A stretch of 64,000 nt of DNA from Novosphingobium sp. SG751A (GTDB lineage: Bacteria; Pseudomonadota; Alphaproteobacteria; Sphingomonadales; Sphingomonadaceae), in NCBI RefSeq assembly GCF_013149295.1, contig NZ_JABGCB010000001.1, positions 62,001-126,000 of the forward strand. The letters run 5' to 3'. Positions 7,741 through 20,860 of the stretch are shown here, piece by piece. Position 1 is the stretch's first letter. Each line of letters starts with the position of its first letter. The position numbers were made by a program, and so were the translations under genes. Below the pieces are notes generated by a model. The model saw nothing but the letters and a program-made list of their open reading frames with translations, did not search any database and was not told where the DNA came from.

Positions 7741-9912
7741 ATGACCCGCGCCCGCCTGCTTGTGATGAACTCCGCCCTGCCGGTGCTGGATTACCGCGTG
7801 CCCCATGGCATGGAGGTCGAGCACGGCAGCGTGGTGATCGCCCCGCTGGGGCCGCGACAGGTGATGGGCATCGTTTGGGAGGCCGAGCGCCTGCCCGGCG
7901 AGGAAGTGGGCGACAATCGCCTGCGCCCCCTGCTCTCGGTGCTGCCGGTGCCGCCTTTGCCCGCGCCTTTGCGGCGGCTGATCGAATGGACGGCGGATTA
8001 TTATTGCGCCTCACTGGCCTCTGTGGCGCGCATGGCGCTCTCGTCCACCGCCGCGCTGCAAGGCGGGCGGATGATGACCGAATATCGGCTGAAACCCGAT
8101 GCCGAGCCGCCAAAGCGCCTGACGCCCCAACGCGCCGCCGCGCTCGACGCTTTACAGGGCGCGCAGGGCACCTTGCGCGAATTGGCCGAGGCGGCGAGCG
8201 TGACCGAGGGCGTGCTGCGCGGCATGGTCAATGGCGGGATGATGGAAACGGTGCGGGTCGATCTGGACCGGCCCTATCCGCCCGCCGATCCCGGGTTTGA
8301 TGTGCCCGACCTTTCGGATGGGCAGCAGGAGGCCGCCGATCAGATGGTCGATGCGGTGAAGGGCGGCGCCTTTGCCCCCTTCCTGCTCGACGGCGTGACC
8401 GGATCAGGCAAGACCGAGACCTATTTCGAAGCCGTGGCCGAGGCGATCCGACTGGGGCGCCAGGTTCTGGTGATGCTGCCCGAAATCGCGCTGACGCAGA
8501 ATTTTCTGCGCCGGTTTGCCGCGCGTTTCGGGGTGGAGCCGGTCTTGTGGCACTCCAGCCTCAAATCCGCCGAACGCCGCCGGGCATGGCGCGCGATTGC
8601 CGGGGGGCAGGCGCAGGTGGTGGTCGGCGCGCGTTCGGCTTTGTTCCTGCCCTTCCCGCGTCTCGGCCTGATCGTGGTGGATGAGGCCCACGAGGTCTCG
8701 TTCAAGCAGGATGATGGCGTGCGTTATAATGCGCGCGACGTGGCAGTGATTCGGGCAAGGTTTGAAAAGATCCCGGTCGTGCTGGCCTCGGCCACGCCTG
8801 CGCTGGAAAGCCTGACGCTGGCCGAGGCGGGCGTATACAAGCGGATCATCCTGCCCGACCGTTTCGGCGGGGCACAATTGCCCGATATTCAGATCGTCAA
8901 TCTGATCCAGCACCCGCCCGAACGAAACCACTGGATTTCGCCGCCTCTGGTCAAAAAGCTGGTGGAGCGGCTGGAAAAGGGCGAGCAGTCGCTGCTTTTC
9001 CTCAATCGGCGCGGCTATGCGCCTTTGACGTTGTGCCGGTCCTGCGGCCATCGGTTTCAATGCGATACGTGCAGCGCGTGGCTGGTCGAACACCGCCTCT
9101 CGCGGCGCCTGGCCTGTCACCATTGCGGACAGGAACAGCCGATGCCCACCGCCTGCCCTGAATGCGGCGAAGCGGACTGCCTTGTCGCCTGCGGGCCGGG
9201 GGTGGAGCGTATTGCCGATGAGGTGGCACAGATATTGCCCGAGGCCCGCGTGGCGCTGGTGACCTCGGACACGATGAATACGCCTGATAAGGTGGCCGAA
9301 TTTGTCGCGGCAGCGGAAAACAAGATGATCGACGTGATCGTCGGCACGCAGCTCGTCACCAAGGGCTATCACTTTCCCGACCTGACGCTGGTGGGGGTGA
9401 TTGATGCAGACCTCGGTCTTGAAGGCGGCGACCTGCGCGCTGGCGAAAGATCCTATCAACAGATCGCACAGGTGGCCGGGCGCGCGGGGCGCGGCGAAAA
9501 GCCCGGCGAGGTGCTGATCCAAACCCGCCATCCCACCGCCCCGGTCATCGCAGCCTTGGCGGCTGGCGACCGCGATGCTTTCTATGAGGCCGAAGCGGAA
9601 GGGCGCCGCCATGCGGGTGCGCCGCCCTTTGGCCGCTGGGCGGCAATCATTGTCTCCAGCGAGGAAGAGAGCGAAGCCAAGGAGGCCGCCCGCGCGATTG
9701 GCGGCACACGGCCCAATCTGCCCGATGTGGCGATCCTCGGCCCTGCGCCCGCGCCTTTGTCTTTGCTGCGCGGGCGCTATCGCTATCGCCTGCTGGTCAA
9801 TGCCAAGCGCAGCGCGGAATTGCAGAAAGTGCTGCGCGAGTGGCTGGGCGCGCTCAAATTCCCGCAAGGGGTGCGTGTCAGCATCGACATCGACCCTTAT
9901 TCTTTCGTCTGA
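7741..9912 (+). CDS. priA: Primosomal protein N' (replication restart helicase PriA)
   Basis: A 723-residue superfamily 2 DNA helicase that restarts stalled replication forks. An N-terminal DNA-binding domain (about 1-190) precedes Walker A GVTGSGKT (218-225) and the Walker B/DEAH box VVDEAHE (DEAH 314-317). The zinc-binding insertion with paired cysteines (LCRSCGH, CDTC, CHHCG, CPECG) follows, then the C-terminal helicase motifs (QVAGRAGRG). The ATG at 7741 is used; a TTG seven codons upstream also opens the frame. The 3' end overlaps the convergent ada by 16 bp. Confidence 0.96.
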   Translation: MTRARLLVMNSALPVLDYRVPHGMEVEHGSVVIAPLGPRQVMGIVWEAERLPGEEVGDNRLRPLLSVLPVPPLPAPLRRLIEWTADYYCASLASVARMALSSTAALQGGRMMTEYRLKPDAEPPKRLTPQRAAALDALQGAQGTLRELAEAASVTEGVLRGMVNGGMMETVRVDLDRPYPPADPGFDVPDLSDGQQEAADQMVDAVKGGAFAPFLLDGVTGSGKTETYFEAVAEAIRLGRQVLVMLPEIALTQNFLRRFAARFGVEPVLWHSSLKSAERRRAWRAIAGGQAQVVVGARSALFLPFPRLGLIVVDEAHEVSFKQDDGVRYNARDVAVIRARFEKIPVVLASATPALESLTLAEAGVYKRIILPDRFGGAQLPDIQIVNLIQHPPERNHWISPPLVKKLVERLEKGEQSLLFLNRRGYAPLTLCRSCGHRFQCDTCSAWLVEHRLSRRLACHHCGQEQPMPTACPECGEADCLVACGPGVERIADEVAQILPEARVALVTSDTMNTPDKVAEFVAAAENKMIDVIVGTQLVTKGYHFPDLTLVGVIDADLGLEGGDLRAGERSYQQIAQVAGRAGRGEKPGEVLIQTRHPTAPVIAALAAGDRDAFYEAEAEGRRHAGAPPFGRWAAIIVSSEEESEAKEAARAIGGTRPNLPDVAILGPAPAPLSLLRGRYRYRLLVNAKRSAELQKVLREWLGALKFPQGVRVSIDIDPYSFV

Positions 9913-10940
9913 ACGCCCTCACGCGCCAGCAACTCCTTCTTCAGCCCCTCGCCCCATGCATAGCCGCCCAGCGCGCCATCGCCCCGGATGACCCGGTGGC
10001 AGGGGATCAGCACCGCCACGCGATTGGCCCCATTGGCGCTGCCCGCCGCGCGGCAGGCGGCAGGGCGGCCGATGGCGGCGGCCAGCTCTGCATAGGATCG
10101 CGTCTCGCCCGCCGGGATCTGGCGCAGGGCGGCCCAGACGGCCTCCTGAAAGGCTGTGCCGCGCACGTCGAGCGGAATGCCTGAGGCATCACCGGGCGCC
10201 TCCACGGCGCTTAGAACGCGCGCAAAGAGGGTTTTGAACGCCTCTCCCCCTTCGACCAGTTCAGCCTTGGGGAACAGCGCGCGCAAATCCTCGACGCCCA
10301 CACCGAACGCCAGACGGCAGATGCCGCGATCGGTGGCAGCCACCAGCATCGCGCCCAACGTGGTGGGCATTACCGCCCAGTGAATGATGACGCCTTCGCC
10401 ACCCTTGGCCCATGCCGATGGGGTCATGCCCATGCGCTCCTTTGCATTGCGATAGAAGGTAGAGGGTCCGCCAAAGCCCGCAGCATAGATCGCCTCGGTG
10501 ACGGATTGCCCGCCTGATGCCTGTCCACCCAGCGCCTGCCCCGCGCGCTCGATCCGGCGGGCGCGGGCATAGGCGGCGGGAGACAGGCCTGTGGCCCGTT
10601 TGAAGATTCGCTGGAAATGCGACGGGCTATATCCGGTCGCCTCGGCCAGATCGCTTAAAGAAGGCGCATCATCGCCCATCATCCGCAGCGCGGCCTCGAC
10701 CGCCTCCGCATCTCGCCCCGCCTCATCGGGGCGACAGCGCAGGCATGGGCGGAAACCATCGGCGCGCGCCGCATCGCCATCGGCAAAGAATCGGACATGA
10801 TCGCGCAAGGGCCGCCGCGCCGGACAGGACGGGCGGCAATAGATGCCCGTGGTCAAAACCGCGAAAACGAAGCGACCATCGGCGCCCTTGTCGCGCGCCA
10901 CCACGTTTTCCCAAAAAAGTTCTGTTTGATCGCAGTCCAT
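9897..10940 (-). CDS. ada: Bifunctional Ada: AraC-type regulator and O6-alkylguanine-DNA alkyltransferase
   Basis: A 347-residue adaptive-response protein with both halves. The N-terminal Ada zinc module carries four Cys (35, 39, 66, 69; segments IYCRPSCPARRP and CLRCRP) that repair methylphosphotriesters and switch the protein to an activator. An AraC-type helix-turn-helix (about 85-180; GYSPSHFQRIFKRATG) follows. The C-terminal methyltransferase has the active-site PCHRVIRG with Cys314. The start MDCDQTELFW fits the family. It stands alone without alkB or alkA, and its stop codon lies inside the end of the convergent priA. Confidence 0.95.
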   Translation of the reverse strand: MDCDQTELFWENVVARDKGADGRFVFAVLTTGIYCRPSCPARRPLRDHVRFFADGDAARADGFRPCLRCRPDEAGRDAEAVEAALRMMGDDAPSLSDLAEATGYSPSHFQRIFKRATGLSPAAYARARRIERAGQALGGQASGGQSVTEAIYAAGFGGPSTFYRNAKERMGMTPSAWAKGGEGVIIHWAVMPTTLGAMLVAATDRGICRLAFGVGVEDLRALFPKAELVEGGEAFKTLFARVLSAVEAPGDASGIPLDVRGTAFQEAVWAALRQIPAGETRSYAELAAAIGRPAACRAAGSANGANRVAVLIPCHRVIRGDGALGGYAWGEGLKKELLAREGVQTKE

Positions 10941-11102
10941 GAAAACATGCCTAGCACAGGCGCCGGGGCGATGCTTCCCACCCCTTGCGATCAAAGTTTT
11001 TTCGGGCAAACTGACGCATAGGAATGCATTGCGCATTTCTCAGACAAACGGGCCGACTTTGCGCTCGACCATGGACTTTGGAATCAGGTGGCAATGGGCC
11101 GC

Positions 11103-11131
11103 TTGCATCGCGCGGTAATCGTCGCTATGCG
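11103..11131 (+). promoter_or_regulatory. Candidate promoter for the atp operon
   Basis: A -35-like TTGCAT at 11103-11108 and a -10-like TATGCG at 11126-11131, 17 bp apart, lie about 100 bp before atpH. This is inferred from spacing and consensus similarity only. The rest of the 10941-11226 gap between ada and atpH shows no other gene. Confidence 0.3.
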
Positions 11132-11226
11132 CGCCGCCCAAGGGGGACAGATACGCAGTTTAACCCTGCGCATCCTTTCCTTTGCGAACCGGCATAGAGC
11201 CTTCCGGCAAGAGGGGACGTAAAAGC

Positions 11227-11771
11227 GTGGACAATTCCGCCGGCATTACTGCCAGTCTTCAGGGGCGCTACGCGTCCGCCCTGTTTGAACTGGCGCAGGA
11301 TTTGGGCGTGGTAAGCGCCGTGGAAGCGGACCTTGAGACCTTGGGTGCGGCAATTGCCGAATCCGACGACCTGTCCGCCCTGATTCGTAATCCGCAGATC
11401 AGCCGCGATGCGGCTGGCCGTGCGGTTGAGGGTGTGGCCGGGGTCCTTGGCCTTGGTGATGTCACCCGCAAATTCCTTGGCGTGCTGGCTGCTGGCCGCC
11501 GCCTTTCGGCCCTGCCCGACATTATCCGCGCCTTTGCCGCCATCGCGGCGGCCGCGCGCGGCGAAGTGACGGCGCAGGTGACCAGCGCCCACCCGCTGAG
11601 CGACGATCAGCTTGCTGCCCTGTCGGGCAAGCTTGCTGCTCGTGAAGGCAAGGCCATCAAGCTGAAGACCAGCGTCGATCCCGAACTGCTTGGCGGTTTG
11701 GTCGTGCGCATCGGCAGCCAGCAGATCGACAGCTCGATCCGCACCCGTCTCAATTCTCTCGCCCAAAAGAT

Positions 11772-11781
<10 letters not shown>
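11227..11781 (+). CDS. atpH: F1-ATP synthase delta subunit
   Basis: A 184-residue delta subunit, the stator protein joining F1 alpha subunits to the peripheral stalk b subunits. It is all-helical at the N-terminus ([10 protein letters not shown], typical of the family) with a conserved C-terminal segment [18 protein letters not shown]. The start is a GTG at 11227, supported by GAGGGGA nine bases upstream; the frame extends to 11182 without a better site. First gene of atpHAGDC, the standard alphaproteobacterial F1 operon separate from the Fo genes. Its stop codon lies in the loop of a hairpin. Confidence 0.95.
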
Positions 11782-13377
<1,596 letters not shown>

Positions 13378-13407
13378 GTCAGGTCTAGCTACGAAAGGTA
13401 GTTGGCA

Positions 13408-15746
<2,339 letters not shown>

Positions 15747-15749
15747 GCC

Positions 15750-16007
15750 ATGGCGCTGCATTTCGAACTCGTCACGCCTGCAAAGCTGGTTCGTTCCGAG
15801 GAAGTCCACATGGTGGTCGTCCCCGGTTCGGAAGGCGAGTTCGGCGTGCTGGAAGGCCATGCGCCTTTCCTCTCGACCATCGCCGATGGCACCGTGAAAG
15901 TGTACAAAAGCGAAAACGCGGCTCCGGAAGAAATCGCCATCGCCGGCGGTTTCGCCGAAGTGACGCCCAAGGGTCTGACCGTGCTGGCCGAAAAGCTGGT
16001 TGGTTGA
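15750..16007 (+). CDS. atpC: F1-ATP synthase epsilon subunit
   Basis: An 85-residue epsilon subunit. It contains the N-terminal beta-sandwich ([30 protein letters not shown]) and lacks the long C-terminal helical hairpin found in Escherichia coli epsilon, so it is a short form as in many alphaproteobacteria. It begins 3 bases after the atpD stop and is the last gene of the operon. A terminator-like hairpin follows about 60 bp downstream. Confidence 0.95.
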   Translation: MALHFELVTPAKLVRSEEVHMVVVPGSEGEFGVLEGHAPFLSTIADGTVKVYKSENAAPEEIAIAGGFAEVTPKGLTVLAEKLVG

Positions 16008-16067
16008 TCGTTGGTGATCGGCGAGGCTGATGGCCTAGCCGGTACACTTTGACGGATAACAGTTTAG

Positions 16068-16100
16068 GGGTCGGAAAAGGGTTAGCGCCTTTTTCCGGCC
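16068..16100 (+). terminator. Rho-independent-like terminator of the atp operon
   Basis: An imperfect hairpin in which GGTCGGAAAAGG (from 16069) pairs with CCTTTTTCCGGCC (to 16100) around a short loop TTAGCG. It is followed by a pyrimidine run CTTTCCCTTTT. Located about 60 bp after the atpC stop. Confidence 0.65.
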
Positions 16101-16120
16101 CTTTCCCTTTTGGGCCAGGT

Positions 16121-16266
16121 GCCTCCGGCGGGCAAAGGGACTAGTCCCTTTGCAATCCCGTTACTGTCGTTGTTATGCATCGGGTTCGGCTAAAGCGCAT
16201 CGGAGGCCATGTTGAAATTCTAAAAGCCTGCGGCGCCAAGCGGCACAACATCACCGCGCCGGAGGC
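16121..16266. repeat. Intergenic palindromic element, copy A
   Basis: A 146-bp element with perfect 10-bp terminal inverted repeats, GCCTCCGGCG at 16121-16130 and CGCCGGAGGC at 16257-16266. Just inside the left end is the perfect 20-bp palindrome CAAAGGGACTAGTCCCTTTG (16133-16152). It is followed by a box ATCCCGTTACTGTC and, further on, AAAAGCCTGCGGCG. The right end stops five bases before the TAA of the minus-strand HNH gene. It shares these modules with copies B, C and D. It lies between convergent atpC and the HNH gene. Confidence 0.8.
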
Positions 16267-16271
16267 AAACC

Positions 16272-16613
16272 TTACCCCCTCCCCCTCCGCGCAGTCGGCG
16301 CATGAAAATCTGGGTCCTTTCCCGCCACCCAGTTCAGAAACCGCACCAAAACCTCATGCCCGCGCAACATCGCGACATCCTCGCCGATGCGCGCCAGTTC
16401 GGCATTGGTGAAATTGGCATGCAGCGCCCGGTGGCAGATCGGATGGACGCCGACCACGCTGCGTCCGCCGCGCGATTTGGGGACCGGGTGGTGCCATTCG
16501 ACCCTTTGCCCCAGCGGCCTTTCGCACAGCCAGCAAGAGGGCGCCGGTGGGGACACCAACGCCTCATTCGGATCGTCATAATCGGTATTTGCCCTTGATC
16601 GGCGCTTGGCCAT
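16272..16613 (-). CDS. HNH endonuclease family protein
   Basis: A 113-residue protein with an HNH-type nuclease core. A CWLC zinc pair (residues about 29-32) is followed by VEWHHPVPKSRGG and the final HPICHRALHANF. His and Cys positions fit the HNH fold with a structural zinc. It resembles the small standalone HNH proteins found in many sphingomonads; the natural substrate is unknown. The ATG at 16613 is used rather than a TTG two codons upstream. No phage terminase or restriction genes are nearby. The intergenic element copy A directly follows its stop codon. Confidence 0.8.
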   Translation of the reverse strand: MAKRRSRANTDYDDPNEALVSPPAPSCWLCERPLGQRVEWHHPVPKSRGGRSVVGVHPICHRALHANFTNAELARIGEDVAMLRGHEVLVRFLNWVAGKDPDFHAPTARRGRG

Positions 16614-16726
16614 TAGCAAATCCTCAAAGTTTCCACTCTATTCACCTTGCTCAATTGGCACAGGCGGATCGCATTCCCAAACGGTCGCATGCGACATCTG
16701 TGCGGTATGTGAAGGAATGGACGACG

Positions 16727-18244
16727 ATGAGCGCATTCGGTCGACGCACTGGCCCCGGCAGCTTCGGCGCTGGGGCAAGACCGCAGTTCGGCGTAGCGCG
16801 CCCGATGCGGGCCGATGGATTGCCGACCGGCGCGCCGCCGCCGCCCCCTTCGGGCGGGGATCAGTTTCCGCCTTTGCCCGCCGATACCGAGATGTCGATG
16901 GACAGCAAGGGTGGCGATGCGATGGCGCGCCTTGCCGAGCGGATGAACTCGACCGTCGAAGGCACCCGTCAGGCCGAAGGTTTTGAGGCCAGCGTTCACA
17001 AGATCAAGGAGCAGGTGCTGCCCCGCCTGCTGGAGCGCGTGGACCCGGAAGCCGCCGCCACGCTGACCAAGGATGAGTTGGCCGAAGAATTCCGTCCGAT
17101 CATCATGGAAGTGCTGGCCGAGCTGAAAATCACGCTCAACCGGCGCGAGCAATTCGCGCTGGAAAAGGTACTGATCGACGAATTGCTGGGCTTTGGTCCG
17201 CTGGAGGAATTGCTCAACGATCCCGACGTGTCCGATATCATGGTGAATGGCCCGGACCAGACCTATATCGAAAAGAAGGGCAAGCTGACCCTTTCAACGA
17301 TCCGTTTCCGCGACGAACAGCATCTGTTCCAGATTGCCCAGCGCATCGTCAATCAGGTCGGTCGCCGCGTTGACCAGACCACCCCGCTGGCCGACGCCCG
17401 CCTGAAGGACGGCAGCCGTGTCAACGTGATCGTGCCGCCGCTGTCTTTGCGCGGCACGGCGATCTCAATCCGTAAGTTTTCCGAAAAGCCGATCACGATC
17501 GACATGCTGCGCGATTTCGGCTCGATGAATGACCGGATGGCTACCGCGCTGAAAATCGCGGGCGCATGCCGGATGAACATCGTGATTTCGGGCGGCACGG
17601 GTTCGGGCAAGACGACCATGCTCAACGCCCTGTCGAAAATGATCGATCCGGGCGAGCGCGTGCTGACCATCGAAGACGCGGCCGAACTTCGCCTGCAACA
17701 GCCGCACTGGCTGCCGCTCGAAACCCGCCCGCCCAACCTTGAAGGGCAAGGCGCGATCACCATTGGCGACCTTGTGAAAAACGCCCTGCGTATGCGGCCT
17801 GACCGCATCATCCTGGGCGAAATTCGCGGCGCGGAGTGCTTCGACCTGCTGGCCGCGATGAACACCGGCCATGACGGCTCGATGTGTACGCTCCACGCCA
17901 ACAGTCCGCGTGAATGCCTTGGCCGTATGGAAAACATGATCCTGATGGGCGACATCAAGATCCCCAAGGAAGCCATCAGCCGCCAGATCGCAGAAAGCGT
18001 CGATCTGATCGTTCAGGTCAAGCGCCTGCGCGACGGCAGCCGCCGCACCACCAACATCACCGAAGTGATTGGGATGGAAGGCGACGTCATCGTGACGCAG
18101 GAATTGTTCAAATTCGAATATCTGGACGAAACTGACGATGGCAAGATCATCGGCGAATGGCGCTCTTCGGGCCTGCGTCCCTATACGCTGGAAAAAGCGC
18201 GCCAGTTCGGCTTTGACCAGACCTTCCTTGAGGCATGCCTCTGA
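16727..18244 (+). CDS. cpaF: CpaF/TadA-type secretion ATPase
   Basis: A 505-residue hexameric secretion ATPase of the type II/IV (Tad pilus) family, acting at the cytoplasmic membrane. The N-terminal ~60 residues are Gly/Pro-rich and disordered. An N-terminal domain (LLGFGPLEELL, DVSDIMVNG) is followed by Walker A GGTGSGKTT (289-297), the Asp box TIEDAAELRL, Walker B RIILGEIRG and the His box TLHANSP. GAAGGA lies 10 bases before the ATG. No other tad/cpa genes (pilin, CpaC, TadB/C) occur within the window, so it is either an isolated locus or serves a machine encoded elsewhere. Confidence 0.93.
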   Translation: MSAFGRRTGPGSFGAGARPQFGVARPMRADGLPTGAPPPPPSGGDQFPPLPADTEMSMDSKGGDAMARLAERMNSTVEGTRQAEGFEASVHKIKEQVLPRLLERVDPEAAATLTKDELAEEFRPIIMEVLAELKITLNRREQFALEKVLIDELLGFGPLEELLNDPDVSDIMVNGPDQTYIEKKGKLTLSTIRFRDEQHLFQIAQRIVNQVGRRVDQTTPLADARLKDGSRVNVIVPPLSLRGTAISIRKFSEKPITIDMLRDFGSMNDRMATALKIAGACRMNIVISGGTGSGKTTMLNALSKMIDPGERVLTIEDAAELRLQQPHWLPLETRPPNLEGQGAITIGDLVKNALRMRPDRIILGEIRGAECFDLLAAMNTGHDGSMCTLHANSPRECLGRMENMILMGDIKIPKEAISRQIAESVDLIVQVKRLRDGSRRTTNITEVIGMEGDVIVTQELFKFEYLDETDDGKIIGEWRSSGLRPYTLEKARQFGFDQTFLEACL

Positions 18245-18323
18245 CAGGCTGATGCGGGCGCGGCATCGCGCGATGCGCAAAATAGCGGTGCAACAATCGG
18301 CCCCGATGGGTTAAGGGCCGCGC

Positions 18324-19244
18324 GTGCCTCAACATCAACGCCCCTTTCTGGCGCTGGCCCTGCGCCTTGCCGCCACGCTCGCGCTGGCCACGCTTTATAT
18401 GATGGTCAAGCTGCTGCATCAGCGCGGCGTGGCTCTGCCCGAAATCATGTTCTGGCGTCAGGCATTAACGCTGCCTCTGCTGGGCGGATGGCTGGCGGCG
18501 CGAGGGCGGCTGTTCTCGCTCTATACTCGGCGGCTGAAAACCCATGCTTTGCGCACGATCACCGGATCGATCGGCATGGTTTGCCTGTTTGGCGCCCAGG
18601 TGCTGCTGCCCCTGCCCGTGGCCACCGTGTTGGGCTTTACCACGCCGCTTTTCGCGGTGCTGCTGACGGCGATTGTCTATAAATCGCCGCCGGGACGGCT
18701 GCGCTGGATGGCGGTGGCGCTTGGCTTTGGCGGGGTGCTGATCATCACCGCGCCGGGCGATGGCGCCTCGATTGCAGGGGGCATTTCGCCGCTGGGGTTG
18801 GCGGCAGGGCTTTGCTCTGGTTTTCTGGTGGCGGTCATCAGCCTGCAAATCCGCGATCTGACCAGCACCGAGACGCCGATTGCGGTAGTCTTCTACTTCG
18901 CGCTGTTCGGCACGCTGCTGCTGACCCCGACGATGCTGTGGTATATGACGCCGCATTCGCCCGCGCTCTGGACCGAAATCATCGCGATGGGCGTGGTGGG
19001 CGCGCTGGCGCAGGTGCTGCTGACGGCGGCACTGCGCTATGGTTCGGCGGCTAGCGTGCTGGTGATGGATTATGCCACGCTGATCTGGACGACGATCTAT
19101 GGCTGGACGATCTTTGACCAATTGCCGCCCGCACATACCTGGGCCGGGGCGCCACTGATCGTGGCGGCGGGGATGATGATCGCCCTGCGCGAACATCGCC
19201 GGGTTAAAGAGGGCCGCATCAAGGCCGCCCGCGAAGCCGCCTGA
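18324..19244 (+). CDS. EamA-family (drug/metabolite superfamily) transporter
   Basis: A 306-residue integral membrane protein with about ten hydrophobic segments in two homologous EamA halves (roughly 10-145 and 155-290). This is the usual architecture of DMT-superfamily exporters. The substrate is not predictable. The start is a GTG at 18324 with AAGGG seven bases upstream; an internal ATG would remove the first helix. It lies 79 bp after cpaF and is convergent with gcvPB. Confidence 0.9.
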   Translation: MPQHQRPFLALALRLAATLALATLYMMVKLLHQRGVALPEIMFWRQALTLPLLGGWLAARGRLFSLYTRRLKTHALRTITGSIGMVCLFGAQVLLPLPVATVLGFTTPLFAVLLTAIVYKSPPGRLRWMAVALGFGGVLIITAPGDGASIAGGISPLGLAAGLCSGFLVAVISLQIRDLTSTETPIAVVFYFALFGTLLLTPTMLWYMTPHSPALWTEIIAMGVVGALAQVLLTAALRYGSAASVLVMDYATLIWTTIYGWTIFDQLPPAHTWAGAPLIVAAGMMIALREHRRVKEGRIKAAREAA

Positions 19245-19255
19245 AGCGGGCATAG

Positions 19256-19288
19256 AAAAAGGGCCGCCACGCGAAACGCGGCGGCCCC
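19256..19288 (-). terminator. Terminator of the gcv operon
   Basis: A strong hairpin in which GGGCCGCC (19261-19268) plus CGCG pairs with CGCG plus GCGGCCC (to about 19286) around AAA. Read on the minus strand it is followed by TTTTTC (19255-19260), a classical Rho-independent terminator for gcvPB. It could also stop plus-strand transcripts from the EamA gene. Confidence 0.75.
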
Positions 19289-19306
19289 CTCCTGCGACCC
19301 TATAGC

Positions 19307-20860
19307 TTAGTCCTTCCAGACCAGCTTGGGCTTGCGCGCCGCCAGCGTTTCATCAACGCGGCGACGCGGTGTATAGTGTGGTGCGCTTTTCAACGTCACA
19401 TCCCCTGCCCGCCCACGCTCGGCCAGCGAGCGCATCGAGGCGATCAGACGGTCGGTGCCCGCCTTGCTCTCGGTTTCGGTGGGCTCGACCAGCATCGCGC
19501 CATGAACCACCAGCGGGAAATAGACCGTCATCGGGTGGAAACCCTCGTCGATCAGACCCTTGGCAAGATCCAGCGTCGAGAAGCCCTCGGCCATGCCATT
19601 GTCGCTGAACAGCGCCTCATGCATGCAGGGGCCATAGGCGGCAAAGGGCGCGTCCAGCACATCTTCCAGCTCGCGCAGGATGTAATTGGCGTTGAGCACC
19701 GCGTCCTCGGACACCTGACGCAGACCGTCCGCGCCGTGGCTGAGGATATAGGTCAGCGCGCGGGTGAACATGCCCATCTGGCCATGGAACGCGGTCATGC
19801 GGCCAAAGCTGTTGGGGTGGCCGTGATCATGCGCATCGCCCTCTTCGACCAGATGCGCGATGCCATCGGCATCGAGCGTGGCGAAGGGCAGAGGCGCAAA
19901 CGGAGCCAGCGCCGCCGACAGCACCACCGGACCCGAACCCGGACCACCGCCGCCATGGGGCGTCGAAAAGGTCTTGTGCAGGTTGATATGCATCGCATCG
20001 ATGCCAAGGTCGCCGGGGCGCACCTTGCCGACGATGGCGTTGAAGTTGGCGCCGTCGCAATAGACATAGCCGCCCGCTGCGTGAACCGCGTCCGAGATCG
20101 TCTTGAGATCGCGCTCGAACAACCCGCAGGTGTTGGGGTTGGTGATCATCACGCCTGCAATGTCCGGACCCAAACGCGCGGTCAGCGCAGCCACATCCAC
20201 ACGGCCATCCTCGGTCGCGGGGATATTTTCCACGCGGAAACCGGCAAAGGCGGCAGTGGCCGGGTTCGTGCCATGCGCGCTTTCGGGCACCAGCACGACC
20301 GGACGTTCCTCACCGTGCGCGGTCAGCGCGGCGCGGATGCAGAGCAGCCCGCAAAGCTCGCCATGCGCGCCCGCCTTGGGCGTCATGGCCACAGCGGGCA
20401 TGCCCGTCAGCGCCATCAGCCAGTCGGCCAGTTGCGTGATGACCTTCAAGGCGCCCTGCACCGTCTGCGTCGGCTGCAACGGGTGAACGTCGGCAAAACC
20501 GGCCATCCGCGCGACCTTTTCATTGAGGCGCGGATTGTGCTTCATCGTGCAGGAGCCGAGCGGGAAAGGCCCCAGATCAATGGCATAGTTCTGACGCGAG
20601 AGGCGCGTGTAATGGCGCACCACTTCCGGCTCGGTCAGGCCCGGCAGAGCGGGCGCGGCCTTGCGCAGGAACTTGCCCAGCGCGGGTGCGGGAGCCACAT
20701 CGGCATCGTCAAAATCGACGCCATAGGTGCCGGGCGCGGCCAGTTCGAAGATCAGCTTTTCTTCAAGATTGAGGCCATGATCACCGCTGACCGTGGCGGG
20801 CAGGACGGCGCCCGCCTCGCCCATTTCCGGGCGCCAGCCCGAAGCGTTGGGAGCGTTCAT
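19307..20860 (-). CDS. gcvPB: Glycine dehydrogenase (decarboxylating) subunit 2
   Basis: A 517-residue beta subunit of the two-subunit P protein of the glycine cleavage system. It carries the pyridoxal-phosphate lysine in HINLHKTFSTPHGG (Lys296), with the glycine-rich loop following. With GcvPA it decarboxylates glycine and passes the aminomethyl group to lipoyl-GcvH. The ATG shares one base with the gcvPA stop (TGATG), so translation is coupled. Last gene of gcvT-gcvH-gcvPA-gcvPB, followed by a terminator. Confidence 0.97.
   Translation of the reverse strand: MNAPNASGWRPEMGEAGAVLPATVSGDHGLNLEEKLIFELAAPGTYGVDFDDADVAPAPALGKFLRKAAPALPGLTEPEVVRHYTRLSRQNYAIDLGPFPLGSCTMKHNPRLNEKVARMAGFADVHPLQPTQTVQGALKVITQLADWLMALTGMPAVAMTPKAGAHGELCGLLCIRAALTAHGEERPVVLVPESAHGTNPATAAFAGFRVENIPATEDGRVDVAALTARLGPDIAGVMITNPNTCGLFERDLKTISDAVHAAGGYVYCDGANFNAIVGKVRPGDLGIDAMHINLHKTFSTPHGGGGPGSGPVVLSAALAPFAPLPFATLDADGIAHLVEEGDAHDHGHPNSFGRMTAFHGQMGMFTRALTYILSHGADGLRQVSEDAVLNANYILRELEDVLDAPFAAYGPCMHEALFSDNGMAEGFSTLDLAKGLIDEGFHPMTVYFPLVVHGAMLVEPTETESKAGTDRLIASMRSLAERGRAGDVTLKSAPHYTPRRRVDETLAARKPKLVWKD

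Noticed and set aside
16272..16613. HNH gene as part of a restriction or homing element
   Set aside because: No methyltransferase, intron or intein boundary is visible nearby; it is kept only as a standalone HNH protein.
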